Assembly (NCBI RefSeq): GCF_003932955.1 | Contig: NZ_QOVY01000003.1 | Span: 1 to 64,000 of the forward strand | Length of the DNA stretch: 64,000 nt | Direction: 5' to 3' | From: Chryseobacterium sp. SC28 | GTDB taxonomy: Bacteria; Bacteroidota; Bacteroidia; Flavobacteriales; Weeksellaceae | Part shown: in pieces, positions 41,987 to 49,564 of the stretch | Numbering within the stretch: the first letter of the stretch is position 1 | Layout of the letters: each line of letters begins with the position of its first letter | Notes under the pieces: model-generated | Told to the model about the DNA's origin: nothing | The model's database searches: none | The model's input: the letters and a program-made list of their open reading frames with translations, nothing else | Program-made: the position numbers and the translations under genes

Positions 41987-44900
41987 ATGTTTTACGACCA
42001 TCAGCAGATAGAAAAAAAGTGGCAGAAATATTGGGAAGACAACCAAACTTACAAGACTTCCGACTCAACCGACAAACCGAAATTCTACGTCCTCGATATG
42101 TTTCCGTATCCTTCCGGAGCCGGGCTTCACGTGGGTCATCCGCTGGGATACATCGCGTCGGACATCTATGCGAGATTCAAAAGGCATCAGGGTTTCAACG
42201 TTCTCCATCCGATTGGTTACGATAGTTTTGGACTTCCTGCCGAGCAATATGCGATACAGACCGGAACGCATCCGGCAATCACCACCGAACAAAATATCAG
42301 GCGATACGAAGAGCAATTAAGGAAAATTGGTTTTTCGTTTGACTGGAGCAGAGAAGTGAGAACTTCGGATCCTTCTTATTATAAATGGACGCAATGGATT
42401 TTCATCCAGTTGTTTCATTCCTGGTACAACAAAGATTCGGACAAGGCAGAATCTATCGAAACCTTAATCCAGCATTTTGAAGAAAAAGGAACAGAAGGAT
42501 TGAATGCCAATCAAAATGAGGAATTAAATTTTACTTCTGATGAATGGAAAAATGCTTCTGATATTAAGAAAGAAGAAATATTGCTAAACTATCGGCTGGC
42601 TTACAGAGCAGAAACGACGGTGAATTGGTGCCCGGCTCTGGGAACTGTTTTGGCCAATGATGAAGTCAAAGATGGGAAATCCGAAAGAGGCGGTTATCCC
42701 GTTTTTCAAAAGAAAATGATGCAGTGGAGTATGCGTATTTCTGCATATTCGGAAAGATTGCTGCAAGGTTTGAAAACTTTGGACTGGCCTCAGCCTTTGA
42801 AAGATGCTCAGGAATATTGGATTGGGAAATCTCAGGGTGCGGAGGTGGAGTTTGAGGTTTTCACCCCAGCTCTCTCAAAAGGAGAGGGGTTGGGGGTGAG
42901 GATCTCAGTATTCACCACACGTCCCGACACAATTTTCGGAGCAACTTTTATGGTTTTGGCGCCTGAACATCCGCTGGTCCAAAATTTAACAACTCCGGAG
43001 CAGAAATCCGAAGTCCAAAATTACATCGAAGAAACTTCCAAAAAAACAGAGCGTGATAGGATGGCCGACGTGAAAAATGTTTCTGGAGCCTTCACGGGAA
43101 GCTACGCCATCAATCCTTTTACCGGAAAAGAAATGCCGGTTTACATTTCGGATTACGTCTTGATGGGTTACGGAACGGGCGCCGTGATGGCGGTTCCTGC
43201 GCACGATGAGCGCGACCATAGATTTGCAAAGAAGTTCGGGTTAGAAATTATCAAAGTTGTAGAATCTGATGTAGATGTTCAGGAAGAAGCATACGATTCT
43301 AAAGATTCGTTTTGCATCAATTCTGATTTTTTGAACGGACTTAATTATAAAGAGGCTAAAGCAAAAATAATTGCCGAAATCGAAAACCGAGGCATCGGTC
43401 ACGGAACAACGAATTACAGACAGCGGGATGCGATTTTCTCCAGACAAAGATATTGGGGCGAGCCGGTTCCTATCTATTATAAGGACGGAATGCCGTACAC
43501 GTTGCCAAATTCCGCTTTGCCTTTGGAACTTCCGGAAGTTGAAAAATATCTACCGACAGAAAACGGCGATCCGCCATTAGGAAATGCGAAAACGTTTGCC
43601 TGGGACGAAGCAAATCAGAAAGTGGTTGCCACAGATTTGATTAATGATGAAACCGTTTTCCCACTGGAATTATCGACGATGCCGGGCTGGGCTGGAAGTT
43701 CTTGGTATTTTCTAAGATATATGGATCCGAATGATGATGAGGTTTTTGCTAAAAAAGAATTGACCGATTATTGGGGACAAGTGGACTTGTACATCGGAGG
43801 AAGCGAGCACGCCACCGGACATTTGTTGTATTCCCGGTTTTGGAATATGTTTTTGAAAGACAGAGGTTACATTGAGCAAAATGAACCTTTCCAAAAATTG
43901 ATTAACCAGGGGATGATTTTGGGGATGAGTGCGTTTGTTTATAGAAACTTCTTGACTGTTACAGTTTTTGATTCTAACAAAGAGAAGTTCTCTTCAATTG
44001 AATTTAAACAATATTATCAAGAAGTTATAAATGGAACTCCAATTTTTATTTCTAAAAAACATATTGATAAATTTAAACTTGATGAAAATTACAATTTAGA
44101 AACTGATTTGGAAATTTTAAATCAAGTAAACAAAATAAAAAATGTAATCGCAGATAAATTTAGATTAAAATATCCAAACATTGAAGAAATACAAGTTGAC
44201 TTTGAAGCTCTAAAATGGTTTTTAATGCCAGTTCACGTTGATATTTCTTTGTTAAAAGGTACAACCGACGAATTAGATATTGAAAAATTCAAACAATGGA
44301 GACCCGAGTTTGCGGAAGCGGAGTTCATATTCGAAAACGGAATCAGCTCCCTCTCCCTCGGAGAGGGTTGGGGTGAGGCAAAATATATCTGTGGCCGCGA
44401 AGTAGAAAAAATGTCCAAATCCAAATACAATGTCGTCAACCCGGATGATATTTGCAGCGAGTATGGCGCCGATGCCTTGCGCTTGTACGAGATGTTCCTC
44501 GGTCCATTGGAGCAATCCAAACCTTGGAACACGCAAGGTCTTAGTGGTGTTTACGGGTTTTTGAAGAAATTCTGGAACTTGTATTTCAACGGTGATACTT
44601 TTGAAGTTTCTGATGAAGAGCCAACTAAAGCGGAATTCAAGATTCTCCATACCTTAATCAAAAAAGTACTCTTTGATATCGAGAATTTTTCTTTCAATAC
44701 TTCGGTTTCGTCTTTTATGATAGCTGTCAACGAGTTACAGAAACTGAAATGTAATAAAAGAAAAATATTGGAGCCGCTGGCAATCCTTATTTCGCCGTAT
44801 GCGCCGCACATCTGCGAAGAGTTATGGTCTTTGATGGGACATCAGAGTTCTATCGAGTTCGAAAAGTTTCCGATTCTCGATGAAAATTATCTTGCGGAAG

Positions 44901-45088
44901 ACGAGATAGATTATCCGATAAGTTTTAACGGAAAGATGAAATTCAAGCTTAAATTGGCTGCAGATCTGGGAAAAGATGAGGTAGAGAAAATTATCTTGGA
45001 AAATGAAGAAATAAAAAGATACTTAGACGGAAAAACAGTTAAAAATTTCATCTTCGTTCCAAAAAAAATCATTAATATTGTCGCGTAA
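41987..45088 (+). CDS. leuS: Leucine--tRNA ligase with inserted repeat-encoded peptides
   Basis: A 1033-residue class I synthetase charging tRNA-Leu. The HIGH motif is in PYPSGAGLHVGHPLGY near residues 40-55 and KMSKS in VEKMSKSKYN near 806-815. It is about 100-170 residues longer than usual. Part of this is the Bacteroidota insert before KMSKS (ending PVHVDISLL...KQWRPEF), here lengthened by an AT-rich stretch (about residues 654-747). Two further short inserts, about residues 292-304 (TPALSKGEGLGVR) and 787-798 (SSLSLGEGWGEA), are encoded by palindromic repeats (42860-42900 and 44345-44378). The frame stays open through all of it. Confidence 0.95.
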   Translation: MFYDHQQIEKKWQKYWEDNQTYKTSDSTDKPKFYVLDMFPYPSGAGLHVGHPLGYIASDIYARFKRHQGFNVLHPIGYDSFGLPAEQYAIQTGTHPAITTEQNIRRYEEQLRKIGFSFDWSREVRTSDPSYYKWTQWIFIQLFHSWYNKDSDKAESIETLIQHFEEKGTEGLNANQNEELNFTSDEWKNASDIKKEEILLNYRLAYRAETTVNWCPALGTVLANDEVKDGKSERGGYPVFQKKMMQWSMRISAYSERLLQGLKTLDWPQPLKDAQEYWIGKSQGAEVEFEVFTPALSKGEGLGVRISVFTTRPDTIFGATFMVLAPEHPLVQNLTTPEQKSEVQNYIEETSKKTERDRMADVKNVSGAFTGSYAINPFTGKEMPVYISDYVLMGYGTGAVMAVPAHDERDHRFAKKFGLEIIKVVESDVDVQEEAYDSKDSFCINSDFLNGLNYKEAKAKIIAEIENRGIGHGTTNYRQRDAIFSRQRYWGEPVPIYYKDGMPYTLPNSALPLELPEVEKYLPTENGDPPLGNAKTFAWDEANQKVVATDLINDETVFPLELSTMPGWAGSSWYFLRYMDPNDDEVFAKKELTDYWGQVDLYIGGSEHATGHLLYSRFWNMFLKDRGYIEQNEPFQKLINQGMILGMSAFVYRNFLTVTVFDSNKEKFSSIEFKQYYQEVINGTPIFISKKHIDKFKLDENYNLETDLEILNQVNKIKNVIADKFRLKYPNIEEIQVDFEALKWFLMPVHVDISLLKGTTDELDIEKFKQWRPEFAEAEFIFENGISSLSLGEGWGEAKYICGREVEKMSKSKYNVVNPDDICSEYGADALRLYEMFLGPLEQSKPWNTQGLSGVYGFLKKFWNLYFNGDTFEVSDEEPTKAEFKILHTLIKKVLFDIENFSFNTSVSSFMIAVNELQKLKCNKRKILEPLAILISPYAPHICEELWSLMGHQSSIEFEKFPILDENYLAEDEIDYPISFNGKMKFKLKLAADLGKDEVEKIILENEEIKRYLDGKTVKNFIFVPKKIINIVA
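42860..42900 (+). repeat. CTCTC/GGAGAGG palindromic repeat inside leuS, copy 1
   Basis: TTCACCCCAGCTCTCTC, AAAA, GGAGAGGGGTTGGGGGTGAG. The outer arms TCACCCC / GGGGTGA pair. It is in frame with leuS, between the editing-domain strand and VFTTRPDTIFG. Confidence 0.85.
44345..44378 (+). repeat. CTCTC/GGAGAGG palindromic repeat inside leuS, copy 2
   Basis: AGCTCCCTCTCC, CTC, GGAGAGGGTTGGGGTGAGG. Stem CCCTCTCC / GGAGAGGG is perfect. It has the same orientation and reading frame as copy 1 and splits ENG from KYICGREVEKMSKS. Confidence 0.88.
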
Positions 45089-45385
45089 TTCTGCAATTTA
45101 AATGATAATTGTAAAAATGTTAACAAAAAATTCTTACATAGCATAGAACTTTTCAGTTAATTGCGGACGTATTAAATAGAGACGATTGGTAGTGATTATT
45201 TTAATCATGTTCCCCGATTGATATAATAAAATGATAAAAAAAAAGTTTAGATGTTAGGATCACTTTCAGGTGCGATAAATCTTAACATAAAAAAAATACA
45301 AAGTCACGTTATTTAGTTTGCATTTTTAAATAATTTGGCTTTATTTTACAAAAATAAAATTTAACAATTATAATTTAGTTTTAAT
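45089..45385. other. AT-rich intergenic region before exbB
   Basis: 297 bases between leuS and the exbB operon. It is very AT-rich with no clear hairpin terminator and no perfect TAnnTTTG box; the promoter of the exbB operon should be here but I could not place it. Confidence 0.4.
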
Positions 45386-46252
45386 ATGGAAATGAATGTT
45401 TCAAACACAGACGAGCAAGTAGTTGCTAGAAAAAAAGGAGGTCTTAATCCTGCAATAATCATCCCAATTTTATTAGTGATTGGTATTGCCATTTATTTAT
45501 TTGTATTGGGTAATCCGTCCAATTTTCAGGAAGATGCGCGGCTTGCCGGCAAATCCTCGGTAGCATTTGCAAATGATATCAAAACGACGGAGTTGCATCC
45601 TCACGGATTAGGCGTTATTTATATGGGAGGAGTTCTTGTTCCTGTTTTGATCACTTTTATGATTATCGTTATCGTATTTGCAATTGAGAGAGCAATTGTA
45701 TTAAACAAAGCTCAAGGAACAGGAAACGTAGACAACTTTGTTCTAAAAGCAAGAAAATTGCTCAATAACAACAAAATTGATGAAGTTCTCGAAGAGTGCG
45801 ACAAACAACAAGGTTCCATTGGCAACGTGGTGAAAGAAGGCCTTACGACTTACAAAGCTTTGGCAGTAGATACCACTTTGGACAAAGAGCAAAAAATGGC
45901 TGGTCTCAACAAAGCCATCGAAGAAGCCACTACTCTGGAAATGCCAATGTTGGAAAAAAACATGAACATCCTTTCCACCTTGGGAACCGTTGCTACATTG
46001 GTTGCCTTGCTTGGAACAGTATTGGGGATGATCCGTTCATTCCAAGCCTTGGGACAAGCGGGCGGAACACCGGATGCTGCTGCACTATCTATCGGTATCT
46101 CCGAGGCGTTGATGAATACGGCTCTGGGTATTAGCACCTCTGCAGTCGCGATCATCCTATATAACTATTTTACTTCCAAAATCGATAACCTTACTTATAA
46201 GATCGACGAGATTTCTATGAGTATCCAACAGTCTTTTGCTGAATTTCACTAA
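45386..46252 (+). CDS. exbB: MotA/TolQ/ExbB proton channel protein
   Basis: A 288-residue inner-membrane protein that uses the proton gradient to energise TonB. It has a first helix near residues 22-42 (PAIIIPILLVIGIAIYLFV), a second near 80-105 (MGGVLVPVLITFMIIVIVFAIERAI), a cytoplasmic domain, and the paired helices of the MotA/ExbB domain (LSTLGTVATLVALLGTVLGMIRSFQ and ALGISTSAVAIILYNYF). It heads an operon with two exbD genes and tonB. Confidence 0.93.
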   Translation: MEMNVSNTDEQVVARKKGGLNPAIIIPILLVIGIAIYLFVLGNPSNFQEDARLAGKSSVAFANDIKTTELHPHGLGVIYMGGVLVPVLITFMIIVIVFAIERAIVLNKAQGTGNVDNFVLKARKLLNNNKIDEVLEECDKQQGSIGNVVKEGLTTYKALAVDTTLDKEQKMAGLNKAIEEATTLEMPMLEKNMNILSTLGTVATLVALLGTVLGMIRSFQALGQAGGTPDAAALSIGISEALMNTALGISTSAVAIILYNYFTSKIDNLTYKIDEISMSIQQSFAEFH

Positions 46253-46318
46253 GAAATCGAGCTTTTATAAAATGTATTTTACATTTTAAATTCATCAAAT
46301 AGTTAAATAGACAAAACA

Positions 46319-46924
46319 ATGGCGAGAATTAAACCAAAAAGACACGGGGTAGCGCTGGATATGACAGCAATGTGCGATGTAACATTCTTACTTCTTACAT
46401 TCTTCATTACAACTACCCAGTTCAAAAAGCCCGATGTGGCACAGATAAAACCGCCTTCTTCTATATCAGAAAAATTACTTCCTGATGCCAGTCTAATGAC
46501 CGTAAGTGTTACGAGCGACGGCGTGTTTTATTTCCAGCCGGTAGAAAACGGATCAGAAAGAATGCAACTCTTGGACAAAATGGGAGCAAAGTATAAAATG
46601 AGCTTTACCAATCCTGAAAAAGTTGCCTTTGCAAAAATAGAAGCTGTTGTAGTGCCAATGGGACAGTTGAAAAGTTTTTTGAATCTGCCCGAGCAACAGC
46701 GGAAAGCATATAAATCGAAAGAAGGAGTTCCGATGGACAGTACAAACAAACAGTTAATTGATTGGGTACAGCAGAGCCTTGCCGTAAATCCAAATTACAA
46801 GTTGGCAATCAAAGGCGATGTAACCACTAAGTATCCGAAAGTCAAAACGTTGTTTGAAGGTTTGAGAGATATAGATTTTCTTAAATTTTGGTTGATTACA
46901 TCACAAGAAACTAAAACAAATTAA
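46319..46924 (+). CDS. exbD: ExbD/TolR biopolymer transport protein (1)
   Basis: A 201-residue protein with one N-terminal membrane helix (MTAMCDVTFLLLTFFITTTQF) and a periplasmic domain. The membrane Asp essential for proton flow in ExbD is present (MCDVTFLLL, about residue 20). The periplasmic part is longer than in E. coli ExbD (about 140 residues). It partners ExbB and TonB. Confidence 0.92.
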   Translation: MARIKPKRHGVALDMTAMCDVTFLLLTFFITTTQFKKPDVAQIKPPSSISEKLLPDASLMTVSVTSDGVFYFQPVENGSERMQLLDKMGAKYKMSFTNPEKVAFAKIEAVVVPMGQLKSFLNLPEQQRKAYKSKEGVPMDSTNKQLIDWVQQSLAVNPNYKLAIKGDVTTKYPKVKTLFEGLRDIDFLKFWLITSQETKTN

Positions 46925-46935
46925 TCCAACGAGAA

Positions 46936-47478
46936 ATGGCAGAAGTAGAAGTAAAAGAGGATAGTGGCAAAGGCGGCAAAGTTCGCTCGAAGAAGCACAA
47001 TCCCCGTGTAGATATGACACCGATGGTTGATTTGAATTTCCTGATGTTGATGTTCTTTATGTTCACCACAACATTCAGCAAACCCAATGTGATGGATCTC
47101 GGTCTTCCGGCAAAACCGAAAGATGAAAAACAAAAACCACCGGATACAGAAATCAAATTGAGCAATTCAATTTCTATCATCATAGGTAAAGACAACAGAG
47201 TTTTTTATCACCAGCAAGATCAGGAAGGTCTTAATGATGAAAATTTTATTGAAACCAGTTTTGACAGAGAAGGAATCAGACAAGTAATCGAGAAGGCAAA
47301 AGCCGCCGCAGCTGATAAAGACAAATTTACAGTAATTATAAAGCCAACGGATGATGCAGTATATAAGAATTTTGTAGATATTCTAGACGAGATGGCCATT
47401 ACCAAAAACGAAAGATATGGTGTCACCGATATCAAACCCTGGGAGTTGGCTATCTACAAAAGAAAAGTCGGGGAATAG
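46936..47478 (+). CDS. exbD: ExbD/TolR biopolymer transport protein (2)
   Basis: A 180-residue second ExbD. A basic cytoplasmic start (KGGKVRSKKHNPRVDM) leads to the membrane helix MVDLNFLMLMFFMFTTTF with its essential Asp. It follows the first exbD by 11 bases. Two different ExbD proteins next to one ExbB is the usual Bacteroidota arrangement. Confidence 0.92.
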   Translation: MAEVEVKEDSGKGGKVRSKKHNPRVDMTPMVDLNFLMLMFFMFTTTFSKPNVMDLGLPAKPKDEKQKPPDTEIKLSNSISIIIGKDNRVFYHQQDQEGLNDENFIETSFDREGIRQVIEKAKAAAADKDKFTVIIKPTDDAVYKNFVDILDEMAITKNERYGVTDIKPWELAIYKRKVGE

Positions 47479-47517
47479 CAAGTTCTCGCTACAATTATCA
47501 TATTTAAAATATCAAAA

Positions 47518-48345
47518 ATGGCAGACGAAAATTTGAATTACAATCAAACACTTGATGAGATTGTATTTGAACATAGAAATAAAGCGTACGGAGCGTATGA
47601 CCTTAGGAAATCGTATCCCAAGTTGCTCACAAGATCCTTCATCATAGGGACGGTTCTTTTTATTATCCTCGCAGTTTCTCCTCTTATATATCTGAAGATT
47701 CAAGAAATGAATGCGAAAGAATCTGTAGAAGTGGACGCGAAATTGGTAGATATATTAGAAGAAGAGCCAATTGTAGAAGTGCCAAAAGAGGAAGAACCAC
47801 CTCCACCGCCTCCTCCAAAAGTGGAGCAACAACAAGAAGTAATACAAAACGTGGTGCCAGAACCTAAAAGAGCGCCGAAGATTGAGACGCCGCCACCGCC
47901 CATTACAGAACAGCTCAAAACTACCACAGGGCTAACTAATCAGGAAGGAGTGAGAACACCCGTCTATACCCCTCCACCACCGCCTCCCGGCACGGGCAAG
48001 GCAGTGACAGTTGAGGTGAAACCCGTAACCAATGAGGTGTACGAGTCTGTAGATCAAGCGGCTGATTTCCCGGGAGGTGTCAATACCGCATTCAGAAGGA
48101 AATTCGTGGACAACTTTGATGGAACCGATCTGGAAGGAGAAGGTACTATCAAAACCGAAATCACCTTCGTTGTAGAAAAAGACGGCTCTCTTACTCAAAT
48201 AAAAGCCACAGGACCCAATGCAGCTTTCAACAGGGCAGCTGAAGAAACAGTGCGGTCGATAAAAACAAAATGGACGCCTGGAAAAGTCAACGGTCAACCG
48301 GTGCGATCTAGATTTAGATTCCCTGTTACAATGAATTTCCAATAG
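47518..48345 (+). CDS. tonB: Energy transducer TonB
   Basis: A 275-residue TonB that spans the periplasm and drives outer-membrane receptors. A cytoplasmic start with the Bacteroidota motif FEHRNKAYGAYDLRKSY is followed by a membrane helix (residues about 40-60), a Pro/Glu/Lys-rich spacer (EEEPPPPPPPKVEQQQEV) and the C-terminal TonB domain (ITFVVEKDGSLTQIKATGPN, KWTPGKVNGQPVRSRF). A strong terminator follows it. Confidence 0.95.
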   Translation: MADENLNYNQTLDEIVFEHRNKAYGAYDLRKSYPKLLTRSFIIGTVLFIILAVSPLIYLKIQEMNAKESVEVDAKLVDILEEEPIVEVPKEEEPPPPPPPKVEQQQEVIQNVVPEPKRAPKIETPPPPITEQLKTTTGLTNQEGVRTPVYTPPPPPPGTGKAVTVEVKPVTNEVYESVDQAADFPGGVNTAFRRKFVDNFDGTDLEGEGTIKTEITFVVEKDGSLTQIKATGPNAAFNRAAEETVRSIKTKWTPGKVNGQPVRSRFRFPVTMNFQ

Positions 48346-48371
48346 ATCAGTCGACCTAATAGCTATGCAAA

Positions 48372-48400
48372 AGAGAAGTTTTCACAACTTCTCTTTTTTT
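48372..48400 (+). terminator. Terminator after tonB
   Basis: A perfect 9-base stem (AGAGAAGTT / AACTTCTCT), 5-base loop, then a T run. It ends the exbB-exbD-exbD-tonB unit. Confidence 0.93.
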
Positions 48401-48402
48401 AT

Positions 48403-48410
48403 TAAATTTG
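48403..48410 (+). promoter_or_regulatory. -7 promoter box (TAAATTTG) of the small membrane protein gene
   Basis: A perfect TAnnTTTG box ending 4 bases before the ATG at 48415, placed directly behind the tonB terminator. It predicts a leaderless mRNA. Confidence 0.55.
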
Positions 48411-48414
48411 CGAC

Positions 48415-48597
48415 ATGTATAAATGGCTTTCTTTATTGGTAGGATTTCTCTACATCGCATTCGGGGTTTTAATGATAGTTTACAGATTCTCAAGAATCAT
48501 TGAATCTAATATTGCCTATCCCCTAGGCGCTTTATTAGTTGGATATGGAATCTTTAGATTTGTACGCGCTATTATAGCCCTCAAAAATGATAATTGA
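48415..48597 (+). CDS. Small two-helix membrane protein
   Basis: A 60-residue protein made of two membrane helices (LSLLVGFLYIAFGVLMIVY and AYPLGALLVGYGIFRFVRAI) with a short charged loop (RFSRIIESN). It starts after the tonB terminator at a -7 box with 4-base spacing. Only 3 bases separate it from the PstS-like gene, so they form an operon; function unknown. Confidence 0.75.
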   Translation: MYKWLSLLVGFLYIAFGVLMIVYRFSRIIESNIAYPLGALLVGYGIFRFVRAIIALKNDN

Positions 48598-48600
48598 AAA

Positions 48601-49467
48601 ATGAAAAAAATACTTCTTCTGAGCTGGATAAGTTTGTTTTTTTTCTATTCTTGCTCCAAAGATATCGATATTGATAATCCAAATAAAGGCGAAATCACCG
48701 TAGAAGCAGACGAGTCCTTCAGGAGCGTTTTGGAAGCCTTGGTAGAAAGATATACCGCTCTTAATCCCCAGACCAAGATCAACCTTGTTATTAAAAAAGA
48801 AGATCTGGGATTACTGGATCTTTTGGATAAAAAAGTGAGGGTCGTCGTGATGTCGAGAGAGCTATCCCAAAAGGAAAAAGAAGCTTATGATAAAAAAATA
48901 GATATGCCTTGGCTACCGGCTAAATTTGCAGCCGATGCAGTGCTCTTTGTGGTTCCAAAAGATTCGCCTTTGGAAGCTATCTCCATGGAAGATATTTATA
49001 AGGAATTAAATTCTGATGAAAAAAGAATGATATTCGATGGGGTAAACTCGAGTAATCTCAATTTTGTTGCTCAGAAATTCAAAAAAAATCCGGGCGACTT
49101 AAAATTTTCCGTCATCCCTGGAAACAAAAATGTAGCCCAGCAGCTGAAAAACTATCCAGACAAAATCGGTGTGATCAGCTACAACACCATCAGCAGACCC
49201 TATGGCAAAGAAGCGGAAAACCTTAGAAAAGAATTGAAAATTTTAAAAATTATTCAAGATCATAAAATCTACGACGTCTCTATCGACAATCTCAAGAATA
49301 TGACCTATCCTTTTACCAGAATTCTATATTTCCTTACTAATGAATCTTATTATGGCTTGGGAAATGGTTTTATAAGATTTTCCTGCCAGCAGCTTGGTCA
49401 GATTATCGTAGAGAAAGAGGGATTGCAACCTTATAATATTTTCCCGAGGGAAGTGCAAATGAGATAG
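48601..49467 (+). CDS. PstS-like substrate-binding lipoprotein
   Basis: A 288-residue lipoprotein; signal MKKILLLSWISLFFFYSC with Cys18 as lipid site. It resembles the phosphate-binding (PBP type 2, PstS-like) superfamily: GEITVEADESFRSVLEALVERY near the start, VVVMSRELSQKEKEA, FAADAVLFVVPKDSPLEAISM, VIPGNKNVAQQLKNYPDKIGVISY. It is not linked to pst permease genes but to the TonB operon and a TPR protein, so phosphate uptake is doubtful. Confidence 0.82.
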   Translation: MKKILLLSWISLFFFYSCSKDIDIDNPNKGEITVEADESFRSVLEALVERYTALNPQTKINLVIKKEDLGLLDLLDKKVRVVVMSRELSQKEKEAYDKKIDMPWLPAKFAADAVLFVVPKDSPLEAISMEDIYKELNSDEKRMIFDGVNSSNLNFVAQKFKKNPGDLKFSVIPGNKNVAQQLKNYPDKIGVISYNTISRPYGKEAENLRKELKILKIIQDHKIYDVSIDNLKNMTYPFTRILYFLTNESYYGLGNGFIRFSCQQLGQIIVEKEGLQPYNIFPREVQMR

Positions 49468-49564
49468 CTTAATTTTAATATTTTTTTAACACGCTAATTA
49501 AATTTTATTATCTATTTTGGTCTGAATATTGTCAGAAAAACAAATTTATAGTTTAAAAGGAATA

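Noticed and set aside
42860-42900. Possibility that the leuS repeats are frameshift or assembly artefacts
   Set aside because: The frame is open and aligned with LeuRS motifs on both sides of both repeats, so they are in-frame insertions in the given sequence.
47800-47990. Low-complexity proline-coding repeats as a mobile or repeat element
   Set aside because: They are the normal Pro-rich spacer of TonB.
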